A stretch of 59,204 nucleotides of DNA from an uncultured Oscillospiraceae bacterium (GTDB lineage Bacteria > Bacillota > Clostridia > Oscillospirales > Oscillospiraceae), in contig CANQMK010000003.1 in the NCBI GenBank assembly GCA_947624895.1, positions 1 to 59,204 of the forward strand, given 5' to 3'. Under the pieces are notes generated by a model. That model did not search any database. It was given only the letters and a program-made list of their open reading frames with translations, and had not been told where the DNA came from. A program made the translations under genes and the position numbers. Positions 8,057-16,139 of this stretch are shown in pieces (positions within the stretch are counted from its first letter, which is position 1; every line of letters starts with the position of its first letter).

Positions 8057-8427
8057 TGGTTCTCCTCGATCATGTCCAGCGGCACCAGCCGTCTCTTGTT
8101 GTCCGCATAGTAGACCACTGCGAACTTTTCCGGCGTGTCGCTGTACGTCCTGAAGTGTGGCGCAGCATACGGGCCGTCTTCATACTCGGCGTTCAGCTTC
8201 ACGCACATCGTCGTGGTGCCGACATACACCCCAGAAAAGGTAGCCTTCTTCACCACGAAGCGGTCGCAGATATGGTAGTCCTCCACATCAGTGCCCTCAG
8301 TGGCCCCGGCCGACCAGTAGACGCAGGACGGGAAGCCACTCTCCGTATCCTTCCCGTCCAGCACCTCGAAGTGGTTCCCCGATCGCTTGATGTAGCCAGT
8401 GCATCGGACCCAGTCTCCCAGCTTCAT
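8053..8427 (-). CDS. Unknown phage protein
   Basis: 124 residues, beta-rich, starting MKLGDWVRCTGYIKRSGNHF. No recognised family. It is the first gene after the remote DGR target and its hairpin, so it is probably co-transcribed with that gene. Confidence 0.7.
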   Translation of the reverse strand: MKLGDWVRCTGYIKRSGNHFEVLDGKDTESGFPSCVYWSAGATEGTDVEDYHICDRFVVKKATFSGVYVGTTTMCVKLNAEYEDGPYAAPHFRTYSDTPEKFAVVYYADNKRRLVPLDMIEENQ

Positions 8428-8455
8428 TTGGTCACCCCCTTCTTCGCTTCACCTT

Positions 8456-8477
8456 CCCTGGAGCTTTCGCTCCAGGG
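8456..8477 (-). other. Hairpin downstream of VR2 (DGR target-site cruciform)
   Basis: Perfect 9-bp inverted repeat: arms CCCTGGAGC and GCTCCAGGG, with loop GAAA on the coding strand. It lies just past the target gene's stop and 32 bp from VR2. A similar stem with a 4-nt loop follows VR1. In the Bordetella phage DGR a stem of this kind next to the VR is needed for efficient retrohoming. Confidence 0.8.
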
Positions 8478-8478
8478 A

Positions 8479-9342
8479 TTACTCGGAGTCATGAGCGGCA
8501 ATATCAAAGCCCGGCGCAAACCCACACGAATAGTAGGCGCCGGTGGCGTCCGCACTCCCGTCGGTGAACACACGGCAGAAGCTGCCCGCGTCCGCCGCAA
8601 CGACCGAGCGGAGCCACCAAGGATAGGTCCCCTCATCGCCCAGCTCCTTGATGCGATCACGCTCCCTCTTGAAAATCTCCATCTGGAAGCTGTCAGGCTC
8701 GTCGTTCCACCACCGGCCGTTGGAGGGGCCGAAGACATCCGTGGCAGAGGGGAGCCACATCGGATCGGCGTACTCCACCTTCTCGCCGTCGATGACCTCA
8801 CACAGCTTCCGGGGAACCATGAGCTCCCGCCACTCAGGGGCGATATTGGGCAGGATGTCCTCCAGAACGTGCTTGCGGGCCTTGCTCTTGTAGTAGCCCG
8901 TCTTGTTGGTGTTCTCGTCGTTCATCACGCCCTGATCCCAGCAGTCCTTGAAGACAAACCGGGCCATCGTGGGCGTCACATGGCCGCAGGCAACGGTGAC
9001 GAAGCCTCCGTCGACCAGTGGCACGTCGATCTCAGAACGGATGGGCAGAACCTTGTCCAGCTCCCCCATCTCCATCGCCCTGCTCAGGATGTCGGGGGTG
9101 ATGGTGCGCTGGATAACCCGCCGGATGGTGGCCGTTCCGGCGGTGCTCTCCTCAGGCTCCATCACGTCCTCCTCGTCGCACTCGGCATAGGGGTCAAAGG
9201 GCTCGCCCATATCCATGTTGACGCACTGGATGAGCGGACGGTCACCGAACAGGGTTTTTACCACCTCCAGGTCGACAGCTTCGACGCCGGTGGCCTCAAA
9301 GCTCGTCTCCTCTGCGGTCTGCTTGATTTTGATGTCAGCCAT
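8479..9342 (-). CDS. Second, remote DGR target protein with C-type-lectin-like end
   Basis: 287 residues. Residues ~1-130 contain FVTVACGHVTPTMARFVFKD; the middle has WLPSATDVFG and RERDRIKELGDEGTYPWWLR; the last ~45 residues are the variable region ending GFAPGFDIAAHDSE. The C-terminal half looks like the DUF6273/C-type-lectin fold used by DGR targets and aligns with the end of the tail protein at 48285. No signal peptide or tail-fibre repeats are seen. Neighbours are small early genes, not virion genes, so the ligand is unknown. The upstream region carries the phage operator motif. Confidence 0.9.
   Translation of the reverse strand: MADIKIKQTAEETSFEATGVEAVDLEVVKTLFGDRPLIQCVNMDMGEPFDPYAECDEEDVMEPEESTAGTATIRRVIQRTITPDILSRAMEMGELDKVLPIRSEIDVPLVDGGFVTVACGHVTPTMARFVFKDCWDQGVMNDENTNKTGYYKSKARKHVLEDILPNIAPEWRELMVPRKLCEVIDGEKVEYADPMWLPSATDVFGPSNGRWWNDEPDSFQMEIFKRERDRIKELGDEGTYPWWLRSVVAADAGSFCRVFTDGSADATGAYYSCGFAPGFDIAAHDSE
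8510..8619 (-). repeat. DGR variable repeat VR2
   Basis: 110 bp matching TR at 47566 onward. A hand alignment gives 21 differences, all at TR adenines on the coding strand (21 of 30 such positions), and none at G, C or T. Homology begins at the shared CCCGGCGCAAACCCA (plus strand) and ends at GAGCCACCA. This adenine-only divergence is the fingerprint of DGR mutagenic retrohoming. Confidence 0.95.
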
Positions 9343-9478
9343 GATATTTTCCTCCTGTTATCACTGATGATGTCGCAAAATAGCCGGTCGGCTATCCTGT
9401 GCCTATAAAAACAGCCGCCTACATCCCCTGGGGCTCTGTCAGATGAGGGATTGATTGACGGCGATGCCGTGGCTTGAC
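9343..9478 (-). promoter_or_regulatory. Operator and repeated leader element before the DGR target gene
   Basis: Contains the operator-like palindrome ATAGCC-GGTC-GGCTAT (9380-9395) with a weaker second site 22 bp downstream in the transcription direction. A roughly 60-bp element (9416-9476) is about 80% identical to one at 37914-37974. A clear -35/-10 pair is not seen. The gene's RBS, AACAGGAGGAAAATATC, is strong. Confidence 0.65.
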
Positions 9479-9874
9479 CTACACAGGTCTTTCACGGCCG
9501 CTTTCGGGCTGATCTACGGTTTCAGGGACATTTTCCTCGCCTTTGGTGGCCTTCGCTCCCTTGAACAGTTCAGCCAGGGCTTTGTATTCCTCCGGGGTGA
9601 TGTACCCCCTACGCCGTTGCTGCTTCCAGTAGTCCATGATCTCGTCGTAGCGCCCCTTCAGGGCGGCGTACTCATCGTAAAGAAGGTTGAGCTGCCGGCA
9701 CACATCCTCAAGCTCCGACCGCTTCTCGCCGAAGTTCTTCGCCAGCTCAATACTCGGAGCTCGGCCGATATGGGCGGATCCACAGACACAGCACATCTTC
9801 GGGGCCTTGCCCTGTACAGCGAAAGCGGCGCCGCAGTCAAGGCATATCCACTTTTGCTGGCGTCCTCTCGCCAT
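9479..9874 (-). CDS. Zinc-ribbon protein with coiled-coil segment
   Basis: 131 residues. An N-terminal four-cysteine ribbon (CLDC...CCVC, residues ~11-33) is followed by a helical stretch (RSELEDVCRQLNLLYDEYAAL). YITPEEYKAL suggests a short helical hairpin. Unknown role; likely nucleic-acid or protein binding. Confidence 0.72.
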   Translation of the reverse strand: MARGRQQKWICLDCGAAFAVQGKAPKMCCVCGSAHIGRAPSIELAKNFGEKRSELEDVCRQLNLLYDEYAALKGRYDEIMDYWKQQRRRGYITPEEYKALAELFKGAKATKGEENVPETVDQPESGRERPV

Positions 9875-9886
9875 TTCTACACCCCC

Positions 9887-10384
9887 TTAGTTCTCCACTT
9901 CGGTGAACTCTGTGCCTGTGAGGTTATCCGCATCGAGGACAACCTCCTCGTTCTGGTAGGCTCTCTTCACCTTCTCTATGGCTTCACTCAGCGTTTCCGC
10001 CTTGACCGTCACCTGCGTCTCCAGGATCTCCCGGATGTTGATTGTGAACTCCTTCTCCTGGCGTCGGTACATCCGGGTTTCGTCGAACTCTTCCTCCGGG
10101 ATTTCGCAGATCATCATGTCGTCCTCGCACTCGCAGTCACAGCAGCCGGCACACTCATAGGCCACGCCGAAGTCGTGACAGTCCTCGCCGCTGGCCGGGT
10201 AGGCTATGGGGCAGGAACTCGCAAGGCACTTCCCGATGCCTTCATCGGAATCACCGCACTCAGGGTGATTGCAGTTGTAGCCGTTGTTGATGCTCGGCTT
10301 ATCCTCATATCCCGGCGTCATATCGCAGTTGAAGAAAAACCCGCACCGGTTCGCCAGGGTGTTCAGGGGCATCATGACTTCCAT
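9887..10384 (-). CDS. Cys-rich protein with DpnD/PcfM-like C-terminus
   Basis: 165 residues. The first half holds about a dozen cysteines in clusters (NCNHPECG, CAGCCDCEC), probably binding metal. The last ~55 residues (FTINIREILETQVTVKAETL... and VLDADNL) match the DpnD/PcfM-like C-terminal domain found on plasmids and phages. ATG at 10384 follows GGGAGGAGGAAAAGTG. Confidence 0.75.
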   Translation of the reverse strand: MEVMMPLNTLANRCGFFFNCDMTPGYEDKPSINNGYNCNHPECGDSDEGIGKCLASSCPIAYPASGEDCHDFGVAYECAGCCDCECEDDMMICEIPEEEFDETRMYRRQEKEFTINIREILETQVTVKAETLSEAIEKVKRAYQNEEVVLDADNLTGTEFTEVEN

Positions 10385-10731
10385 CACTTTTCCTCCTCCC
10401 TGCCAGGGACAGGCTTCCCGCCGGCATCCCGGACATCGTAGTGGTGGCCGTCGAAAACCTCATCATACCCCTGTTTCCCGGTGGCACCACAAGACGGACA
10501 CTTCCACGGGTACACCCCGCCGTCATCCATCTGGACGTTGTCTTCGAGCTCCAGCTCACCGCCGCAGACGGGGCAGATACCCTCCTGGTCGCCCTCCGCC
10601 TTTCCGAGGTTGAGGTGCTCTTTGACCGTCTTCCAGGCCACCGCAATGTCGAGGTGGGCCCGGTCGACCATTTTATTCGACGGTTCCGGGATGACACTAT
10701 CCAAGACCTTGACCGCTTCGTTCAAATCCAT
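10384..10731 (-). CDS. Zinc-ribbon protein
   Basis: 115 residues: helical N-terminus, then CPVCGG...WKCPSCGATG, a four-cysteine ribbon. Start codon overlaps the next gene's start region, a tightly coupled pair. Function unknown. Confidence 0.72.
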   Translation of the reverse strand: MDLNEAVKVLDSVIPEPSNKMVDRAHLDIAVAWKTVKEHLNLGKAEGDQEGICPVCGGELELEDNVQMDDGGVYPWKCPSCGATGKQGYDEVFDGHHYDVRDAGGKPVPGREEEK

Positions 10732-10749
10732 ATCATTTTTCTCCTCTCT

Positions 10750-11241
10750 TCATTCCGGTTTGTAGGTGCTGGCGTTGCAGATGGCCCTCTCCTCACAGGT
10801 ATCGCAGTCGTGGTCGCACTCCTCACCGTCATAGATGTCGCCGATGACCGTGTACTCCACGTTGCAGAACGAGGTGAAGGCTCCGAAGTGCTCTACCCCA
10901 TTCCATGTCCAGCAGAGGCCAAAAGCGCCGTCCTGGAAGCCCACGGTGTAATGCACCGCCATCCCGAACCAGAACACGCCGGTGACGATGTCGCCCTCGT
11001 AGATTTCAACGCCATTCTTATCCTTTACTCCGGTGCAGCGACCGACGGTGGCGGGATCAACTTCTTTGTAGATGTCGCTCCCGAAACACCCGGACGGATG
11101 CTTGTTGTCCACGATGTAGCAGTGGAAGTCCGGCTCCCCATAGAACTCCGTGTCGCACACGAGGTAGCCATACACCCACTCGCCGTTGTCTAACCGCTTG
11201 CCCCTGTAAACGGCGTCGAAGGGATTACTGCTGGTCTTCAT
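10750..11241 (-). CDS. YopX-family phage protein
   Basis: 163 residues. YRGKRLDNGEWVYGYLVCD, VDPATVGRCTGVKDKNG with IYEGDIV, and VIGDIYD are the hallmarks of the YopX family, common in Firmicutes phages. Four cysteines near the C-terminus (CDHDCDTCEE) are an addition. Biological role unknown. Confidence 0.88.
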   Translation of the reverse strand: MKTSSNPFDAVYRGKRLDNGEWVYGYLVCDTEFYGEPDFHCYIVDNKHPSGCFGSDIYKEVDPATVGRCTGVKDKNGVEIYEGDIVTGVFWFGMAVHYTVGFQDGAFGLCWTWNGVEHFGAFTSFCNVEYTVIGDIYDGEECDHDCDTCEERAICNASTYKPE

Positions 11242-11479
11242 AGCCGCCCCTCCCTCTCTTGGCCGCCTTGATAATGGCGTCCATGTTCTTCTCCAGAAGG
11301 AACCGCATATCGGCCAGCCGCTCCTCCATGATTTCCTTCATCGTCTCCTTGACGGCCTTCTCGTCGATGACGGGGCAGTTGCAGTGGACGGCCAGGATCA
11401 GGTTCTCGAAGGTCACCGGGTCAAGCAGGTTGTCGCTCTCTGCCAGGTCATCTCCAAGCTCCCACTTTCGCTCTTCCAC
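11225..11479 (-). CDS. Unknown small acidic helical protein
   Basis: 84 residues; mostly helical, with KETMKEIMEERLADMRFLLE near the middle. No family recognised. Overlaps the YopX gene start. Confidence 0.68.
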   Translation of the reverse strand: MEERKWELGDDLAESDNLLDPVTFENLILAVHCNCPVIDEKAVKETMKEIMEERLADMRFLLEKNMDAIIKAAKRGRGGYEDQQ

Positions 11480-11482
11480 GCC

Positions 11483-11854
11483 TCACGCCTCCTTCGCATC
11501 TTCCAGGGCAGCCACGATGGCCGCCTCCCACTGGTCGTTCTCGCTCTGGTTGCAGTCAAACCGGGACTCGTACCGGCGGAGATACTCCTCCAACATATCG
11601 GGGGCGGCGGCCTCCTCATAGCTGGTGCTGTACTGCTGCTCGAACTGTTTCAGGTCATCGCTGAACTCCGGGTCCTCCGGGTCGGCGTCGTCATATCCAA
11701 AGATGACGATGTTGAGCTGGCGCTTGGCGTCCTCAAGCCGGCACTGGTGCTCCCGGTAGCGGTACGCCGCCTCGATCTCCTTCTCGGTCATGTCATACTT
11801 TACGCCGTCGTGCTCAAAATGGACCATTCCAGGCCGGTCTTCCATCGTAATCAT
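11483..11854 (-). CDS. Unknown acidic phage protein
   Basis: 123 residues. VHFEHDGVKYDMTEKEIEAA resembles a short beta hairpin plus helix seen in phage proteins of unknown role. The rest is acidic and helical. Stop overlaps no gene; start overlaps the upstream stop. Confidence 0.7.
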   Translation of the reverse strand: MITMEDRPGMVHFEHDGVKYDMTEKEIEAAYRYREHQCRLEDAKRQLNIVIFGYDDADPEDPEFSDDLKQFEQQYSTSYEEAAAPDMLEEYLRRYESRFDCNQSENDQWEAAIVAALEDAKEA

Positions 11855-12543
11855 GCGTCCTCCTCCTTCTTTTTTCCGGTGTACCGCTTGTCCTCGTAGG
11901 CATCGTTGACGCCGGCGATCTCCTGCCAGTCCTCAGGGTCAATCCAGGAGCTCATCTGGATCTTCTCCTCGCCGAAGAGGCCCAGGGTCTCGTTCAGCCG
12001 GTCGAAGAACTCCACGCACCGCTCCGGGGTCATGTCGGGCCGGGTCCGGTACAGCCAGATATTGCACTGGTCGGTGTTGTTCCCCCGGATGTGCCACAGC
12101 CCGTCCTCCTTAACGGAGATTGTGAACCAGGTGGTCCAGCGCCCGTCGGTGTTCCTGGTGGTGATGGTGGCGGCGCCGTTGGAGCATTTAGATCTGAAGC
12201 CGTACTGCTTGGCGAGGTCAGCCACCCAGTTTACCGTCGGCTCCCCGTACCTGGAGTGTAGGTACGGACTTCCGCTGCCGACCATCCAGACCTCCTCGCA
12301 GGTCGGGAGCTCCTCCACCCTCTCAACGCCGAGGTGCTCGTAGTGGTAGTTCTTCTCTGCCTGGTGTACGGCCTGCTCGAAGTCCTCCAGCGTATTCAGC
12401 CCGTCGAGGTACTCCAGGACCTCCGGCCAGTTCAGGTCGATCATGCAGGTGGAGAAACGGGCCGCCTCGTCCTTGTCCCCGTTGAACTCCTGAGAGATGT
12501 AGAACTCGTTCCCCTGCCTAAAGACGATGATGCGTCTGGTCAT
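11851..12543 (-). CDS. Unknown phage protein, 230 aa
   Basis: No recognised family. The middle contains NWVADLAKQYGFRSKCSNGA, then WTTWFTISVKEDGLWHIRGN, beta-rich and tryptophan-rich. Overlaps both neighbours by 4 bp, so co-translated. Confidence 0.72.
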   Translation of the reverse strand: MTRRIIVFRQGNEFYISQEFNGDKDEAARFSTCMIDLNWPEVLEYLDGLNTLEDFEQAVHQAEKNYHYEHLGVERVEELPTCEEVWMVGSGSPYLHSRYGEPTVNWVADLAKQYGFRSKCSNGAATITTRNTDGRWTTWFTISVKEDGLWHIRGNNTDQCNIWLYRTRPDMTPERCVEFFDRLNETLGLFGEEKIQMSSWIDPEDWQEIAGVNDAYEDKRYTGKKKEEDA

Positions 12544-12884
12544 ACCCTACCTCCCATTCTTCTCGCTTTGGCGTCCCTGTCCATGTCCAGGATAACGGCC
12601 ACCTCCGGGATCTCCTTCTTCAGGACTGTGGTAAAGCCATTGTCGATGAGCGGCTTCACGCCATCCTTTTTCTGGAAGAGCGCCACCACTGCATTGTACT
12701 TCTGGTTTATCTCGGACACCGCACCGGCCACAGCGGACACCGAGCGGCCGCCTCTCGACTTGTTCAGCGCCGAGAACTCCCGGATGAGCTCGTTCAAGAA
12801 CTGTGAAATAGAGGCCAACTGCTCCTGCTCATCATGGGAGAGTATGCCGTCGTGGTACTTCTCGTAATATTCCTTGGCTTTCAC
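12540..12884 (-). CDS. Unknown helical protein
   Basis: 114 residues, mostly helical: EQEQLASISQFLNELIREFS, then a linker and INQKYNAVVALFQKKDGV. May be a small adaptor. ATGA overlaps with both neighbours. Confidence 0.68.
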   Translation of the reverse strand: MKAKEYYEKYHDGILSHDEQEQLASISQFLNELIREFSALNKSRGGRSVSAVAGAVSEINQKYNAVVALFQKKDGVKPLIDNGFTTVLKKEIPEVAVILDMDRDAKARRMGGRV

Positions 12885-13933
12885 GTCTGATCGGCCTCCT
12901 TCTCATACTTGAAGCCGCAGAGAGCCAGGCAGTGGACCAGGTCGGCGTCACGGATCTCGTAGATGACCCAGTTCTTCCCGCAGGCGGTGTGCTTCAACTC
13001 CTGGGAAACAGCGAACACGGTCACTCCCAGGAAGTCCATCCGGGCCAGCTTCTTGACGGGGCCACGGTCGGTCATGGCGAACAGCCAGTCATCGGGGTAT
13101 ATCTTGGAGTCCGCCGGCATATCGGCCATCAGCCAGGACTTCCACTCCTCGTAGGTGGTGAGGCCGTTGTCCTTCATCACCTCGTCGGCCAGGGCCTTGA
13201 TGGCCTCCCAGCTAAAGGGGCCTTCCTTTACAGCCCAGGTGCCGTCCATCCCCTCATCCTTGATGAGTTCCTCCACAAAGAGGGTGGTGCCGGCCTTGTC
13301 GACCGCACTGATGACCAGGCCGCTCCTCATGGGGCTGTCGGCCTCATAGCTCCCCTCGCACTTGCTGGTGGTGAGCCAGCGGACGTGCTCCTCGTCGCAC
13401 TTCTGACGGATGTAGACCTTTCCGGTCTCACTGCACCGGTACAGATCCTCTGCGGTTCCCTCCTTGGCGGCGATGAAGGTCACAGTCCGCTTATCCTGCT
13501 CCCTGTCGTGGATGGCTTTGATGGCCTTTTCAAGCCCCCGCTTGAGCTTGGGGTCGGCCATCACCTCATCGAACGTGTAACCGAGGGCGTCAAGGGCGCC
13601 CTCAGCCTCGCCGGTGTAGCCGTACTCGTGATTGTCCAGCTCATAGAGGAACATCTCGAAGACGAACTCTTCACCGGTTTCATCGCCGGCGATGGCGTCG
13701 GCCATCTCCTTGTCATGCCGCTCCCTGGTCTCGTGAAGAAGCGGGGCGTCCTTCTTCTGGATATACCCACCGTAGCCGATGGAGTAAATCTTGCCGAGAT
13801 CCTCCTTCTTGTCGGCGTCGAGGCCCCACCCCTTCATCATCTCCTCGAACTGCTTGTTCCCGAAAGCGAAGCCGAGGGGCAGGGCGTCGAACTCCTTTTG
13901 CTGGCGCTGGCGCAATTCCTGGTATCTGTTCAT
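12881..13933 (-). CDS. DUF7659-like protein with unknown C-terminal domain
   Basis: 350 residues. The N-terminal ~145 residues (RQQKEFDALPLGFAFGNKQF, then IYSIGYGGYIQKKDAPLLHE) look like a conserved phage/plasmid domain of unknown function (DUF7659-like). Residues ~146-350 are less recognisable and include VYIRQKCDEEHVRWL. Family name given from memory of its motifs. Confidence 0.7.
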   Translation of the reverse strand: MNRYQELRQRQQKEFDALPLGFAFGNKQFEEMMKGWGLDADKKEDLGKIYSIGYGGYIQKKDAPLLHETRERHDKEMADAIAGDETGEEFVFEMFLYELDNHEYGYTGEAEGALDALGYTFDEVMADPKLKRGLEKAIKAIHDREQDKRTVTFIAAKEGTAEDLYRCSETGKVYIRQKCDEEHVRWLTTSKCEGSYEADSPMRSGLVISAVDKAGTTLFVEELIKDEGMDGTWAVKEGPFSWEAIKALADEVMKDNGLTTYEEWKSWLMADMPADSKIYPDDWLFAMTDRGPVKKLARMDFLGVTVFAVSQELKHTACGKNWVIYEIRDADLVHCLALCGFKYEKEADQT

Positions 13934-13948
13934 TCTCTTTGCACTCCT

Positions 13949-14146
13949 TCAGTTAAATTCCGGCATAGAGCCGATGATGTCCCGGATTCTCTTCTCACTC
14001 ACCCGGTAAGGCTTTTTTCTGGTAGCATTGTCGTTCACGATCTGTGCGTAGACCATCACGGGAAGCTCGAACAGGGCCACGCACTTTGGGTAGAGCCGAA
14101 CCGCCTGGCGGCGGACCTCAGCGTCGATTTCATCCCGCCACGTCAT
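13949..14146 (-). CDS. Small basic protein
   Basis: 65 residues, basic, two helices (IDAEVRRQAVRLYPKCVALF and VSEKRIRDIIGSM). Possibly DNA-binding; no family recognised. Start overlaps the stop of the 51-residue gene upstream (ATGA). Confidence 0.65.
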   Translation of the reverse strand: MTWRDEIDAEVRRQAVRLYPKCVALFELPVMVYAQIVNDNATRKKPYRVSEKRIRDIIGSMPEFN

Positions 14147-14301
14147 CAGGCGTCCTCCTTTACGGTCAGGGCACCGGCGACGGCTCCCTGGGAGATTTTC
14201 CGCATGACATCCCGTTTGACTTCCACAGGTAGCTCCTCAAAGTCGATCTCGATGCCGTCGACCTTCACACGGAACTGGATCTGCCACCACCCGTTCTTCA
14301 T
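14146..14301 (-). CDS. Very small phage protein, 51 aa
   Basis: Short gene beginning MKNGWWQIQFRVKVDGIEI and ending AGALTVKEDA. It is linked by ATGA overlaps to both neighbours, which supports its being real. No family recognised. Confidence 0.75.
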   Translation of the reverse strand: MKNGWWQIQFRVKVDGIEIDFEELPVEVKRDVMRKISQGAVAGALTVKEDA

Positions 14302-14711
14302 CTGTCTCCCTCCCAACGAAGCTGGCGCATATACGGCAACGCCGCCTTCATGCGTTCAACCGCCGTGCGGTGCTTCTCCTGGCCTTCGTGTTCCTGGATG
14401 AACCGCTCCATCTGCTTCGGTGTCTCCGGTCCATATCCGGCGGCCCTGAGGATGACCTGCGCCCCCTCGCACCTGATGGCCTTCAGGGAGCGGACCTCGA
14501 TGGAGCGGCCACCCTCGAACGGTTGGTCTCCCCTGAGCCTGCACAGCGGCAGGTAACCGTCGGCCATGTTCTCGCCGATGTTCCACACCAGGTAGCCGCA
14601 AGGCACGAAGTCGACCAGCTCGAATGTGTGCGTTACTCCGTTCCGCAGATTGTTCACGGTTACCCTGCGCCCGTCTTCCGACAGGATCGCCTCACACCTC
14701 TTGTCGCTCAT
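14298..14711 (-). CDS. Unknown phage protein
   Basis: 137 residues; beta-rich first half (AILSEDGRRVTVNNLRNGVT) and basic helical second half. No recognised family. Confidence 0.7.
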   Translation of the reverse strand: MSDKRCEAILSEDGRRVTVNNLRNGVTHTFELVDFVPCGYLVWNIGENMADGYLPLCRLRGDQPFEGGRSIEVRSLKAIRCEGAQVILRAAGYGPETPKQMERFIQEHEGQEKHRTAVERMKAALPYMRQLRWEGDR

Positions 14712-14716
14712 CTTCC

Positions 14717-14902
14717 CTACTCCTCCGGCTTGTAGTTGGCGATGTACTCGTACAGATCTTTCGCCGCCTTCATCGTCGCATCGTTGCTCTCCCGGATTTC
14801 GGGGTCGCTTGTGGCCTTGCTTTCCGCCTCTGCCGCATCCGAGAGGGCGTCCAGAGCATCCAGGATGAGGAACACCTGCTCCTCATTCAGTTCGTACTTC
14901 AT
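14717..14902 (-). CDS. Small acidic helical protein, 61 aa
   Basis: MKYELNEEQVFLILDALDAL followed by a helix-rich, alanine-rich stretch. Start at 14902 chosen for the RBS AAAAGGAGACGC; a longer frame overlaps the previous gene. Confidence 0.7.
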   Translation of the reverse strand: MKYELNEEQVFLILDALDALSDAAEAESKATSDPEIRESNDATMKAAKDLYEYIANYKPEE

Positions 14903-15375
14903 CTTTTGCGTCTCCTTTTCCGATAAATGGCCGTCCACCCCTGATTGGGGTCGCCGTAGCTCCTGCCCTCGCACTCCTCGTAGGTGCCGGTGTAGGACGC
15001 CGACACCAGCTTCAGCGGGTAGCGGAGCCGGTCGATCTGGTCATCGTAGCAGCCAATGTCGATGCCGACGTTCCTGTTCTTGCCGGTGAACTCGTCGATC
15101 TCCTTCATCATGGGGGCGGGGGCACCCTCGTCCTTTCCGGGCCAGTTGAGCTGGGAGAGGATGCTCTCGTCGGCGTTCCAGAAAGCCAACAGCTCGTACA
15201 TATCGTACTTCGGGGTCCCATCCGGCTTCACTCCGAGGTAACCGTAGTCCTGGTAGCTGTCCCTCACGAACCCGCCGCCGAACTCAGCCGGGATGAGGCA
15301 CTTAAACGGCTTGTCATCCACGATGTTCGCAACATTTGTGAGCTTGTCGGCCTTGAGCCAAGAAAAACTTCCCAT
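14899..15375 (-). CDS. Conserved mobile-element protein
   Basis: 158 residues starting MGSFSWLKADKLTNVANIVD, with FKCLIPAEFGGGFVRDSYQD and KYDMYELLAFWN. I recall near-identical openings in Clostridia plasmid and phage proteins of unknown function. The basic tail (YRKRRRKR) could bind nucleic acid. Confidence 0.75.
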   Translation of the reverse strand: MGSFSWLKADKLTNVANIVDDKPFKCLIPAEFGGGFVRDSYQDYGYLGVKPDGTPKYDMYELLAFWNADESILSQLNWPGKDEGAPAPMMKEIDEFTGKNRNVGIDIGCYDDQIDRLRYPLKLVSASYTGTYEECEGRSYGDPNQGWTAIYRKRRRKR

Positions 15376-15378
15376 TGT

Positions 15379-15924
15379 TCAGTCCTCCAATCCAATTTCA
15401 TCAACGGCCGCCGCCATCTGCTCGCAGACCTCGGCCCGTTCCTTGTTCTTCCGGTAGTTCTCCACTGCGTTCGTAAAAGCGATGTCCTGCGGGGTGTCGG
15501 CCATGTCTGCCATGACATCGGCGCTGCCGGCCATCAGATCCCGGCACCTCTTGGCCTCGTCAGTCAAGAACACCCAAAGGTCCTTGTAGAGCCAACCGCC
15601 GAGGATGTGCTTCTTGGCCTCAGCCAGCTCACCGGTCAGGCGATCCACTTTACCGTGATAGCCCTCAATCGCTTTATTCAGTTCATTCCTCGTGCTGTCG
15701 AACCGGGCTTCCAATGTGGCTTTCTGGTCTTCCAGATCCTTAATCCTCTTTTCAGCCGACTCCAGCCGCCCCTTCATGCTGTAAGCGGCATCGTCGTCGA
15801 TGTTCCGCTCTGCATCCTCGAAGCACCCCGCAAATGCGGTGGCGATGTAGCTGTCCGGGCCCAGTCCGTCAACGATCTTGCGGATTTTCTCCAGTGCGTC
15901 CCGTTCCTGCTGCTTCGTGGTCAT
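15379..15924 (-). CDS. Coiled-coil protein, first gene of the 16-kb operon
   Basis: 181 residues. Residues ~50-105 are a coiled coil (EKRIKDLEDQKATLEARFDS). First gene after promoter P1. RBS AGAAAGGGG lies ten bases before ATG at 15924. Role unknown. Confidence 0.72.
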   Translation of the reverse strand: MTTKQQERDALEKIRKIVDGLGPDSYIATAFAGCFEDAERNIDDDAAYSMKGRLESAEKRIKDLEDQKATLEARFDSTRNELNKAIEGYHGKVDRLTGELAEAKKHILGGWLYKDLWVFLTDEAKRCRDLMAGSADVMADMADTPQDIAFTNAVENYRKNKERAEVCEQMAAAVDEIGLED

Positions 15925-16007
15925 GATGTAAACCCCTTTCTTGTGTTCCCAGCGGCCACTCTGAGGGGCTTTTGGCTTGGCCCTACTTCTTCGGGCCTCC
16001 CTCGGAG

Positions 16008-16110
16008 TTATCCGTCTGGTGTTCGTGCATTAACCGACTGGTTATTTTATGGTTATATCATACCACATTACCTACCTATGTCAATATGTTTTCGCATAAT
16101 TTTCTAATTT
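16008..16110 (-). promoter_or_regulatory. Promoter P1 with tandem operators
   Basis: Minus strand: -35 TTGACA (16079-16084), 16-bp spacer beginning TAGGTAGGT, -10 TATGAT (16057-16062). Two operators downstream, ttaaccgactggtta (16030-16044) and ttatccgtctggt (16008-16020), have equivalent positions 22 bp apart. CGAAAAC boxes lie upstream of the -35. Drives the operon running to 4.25 kb. Confidence 0.82.
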
Positions 16111-16139
16111 TTTTCTTCTCAATATGACGTTTTCGTATA

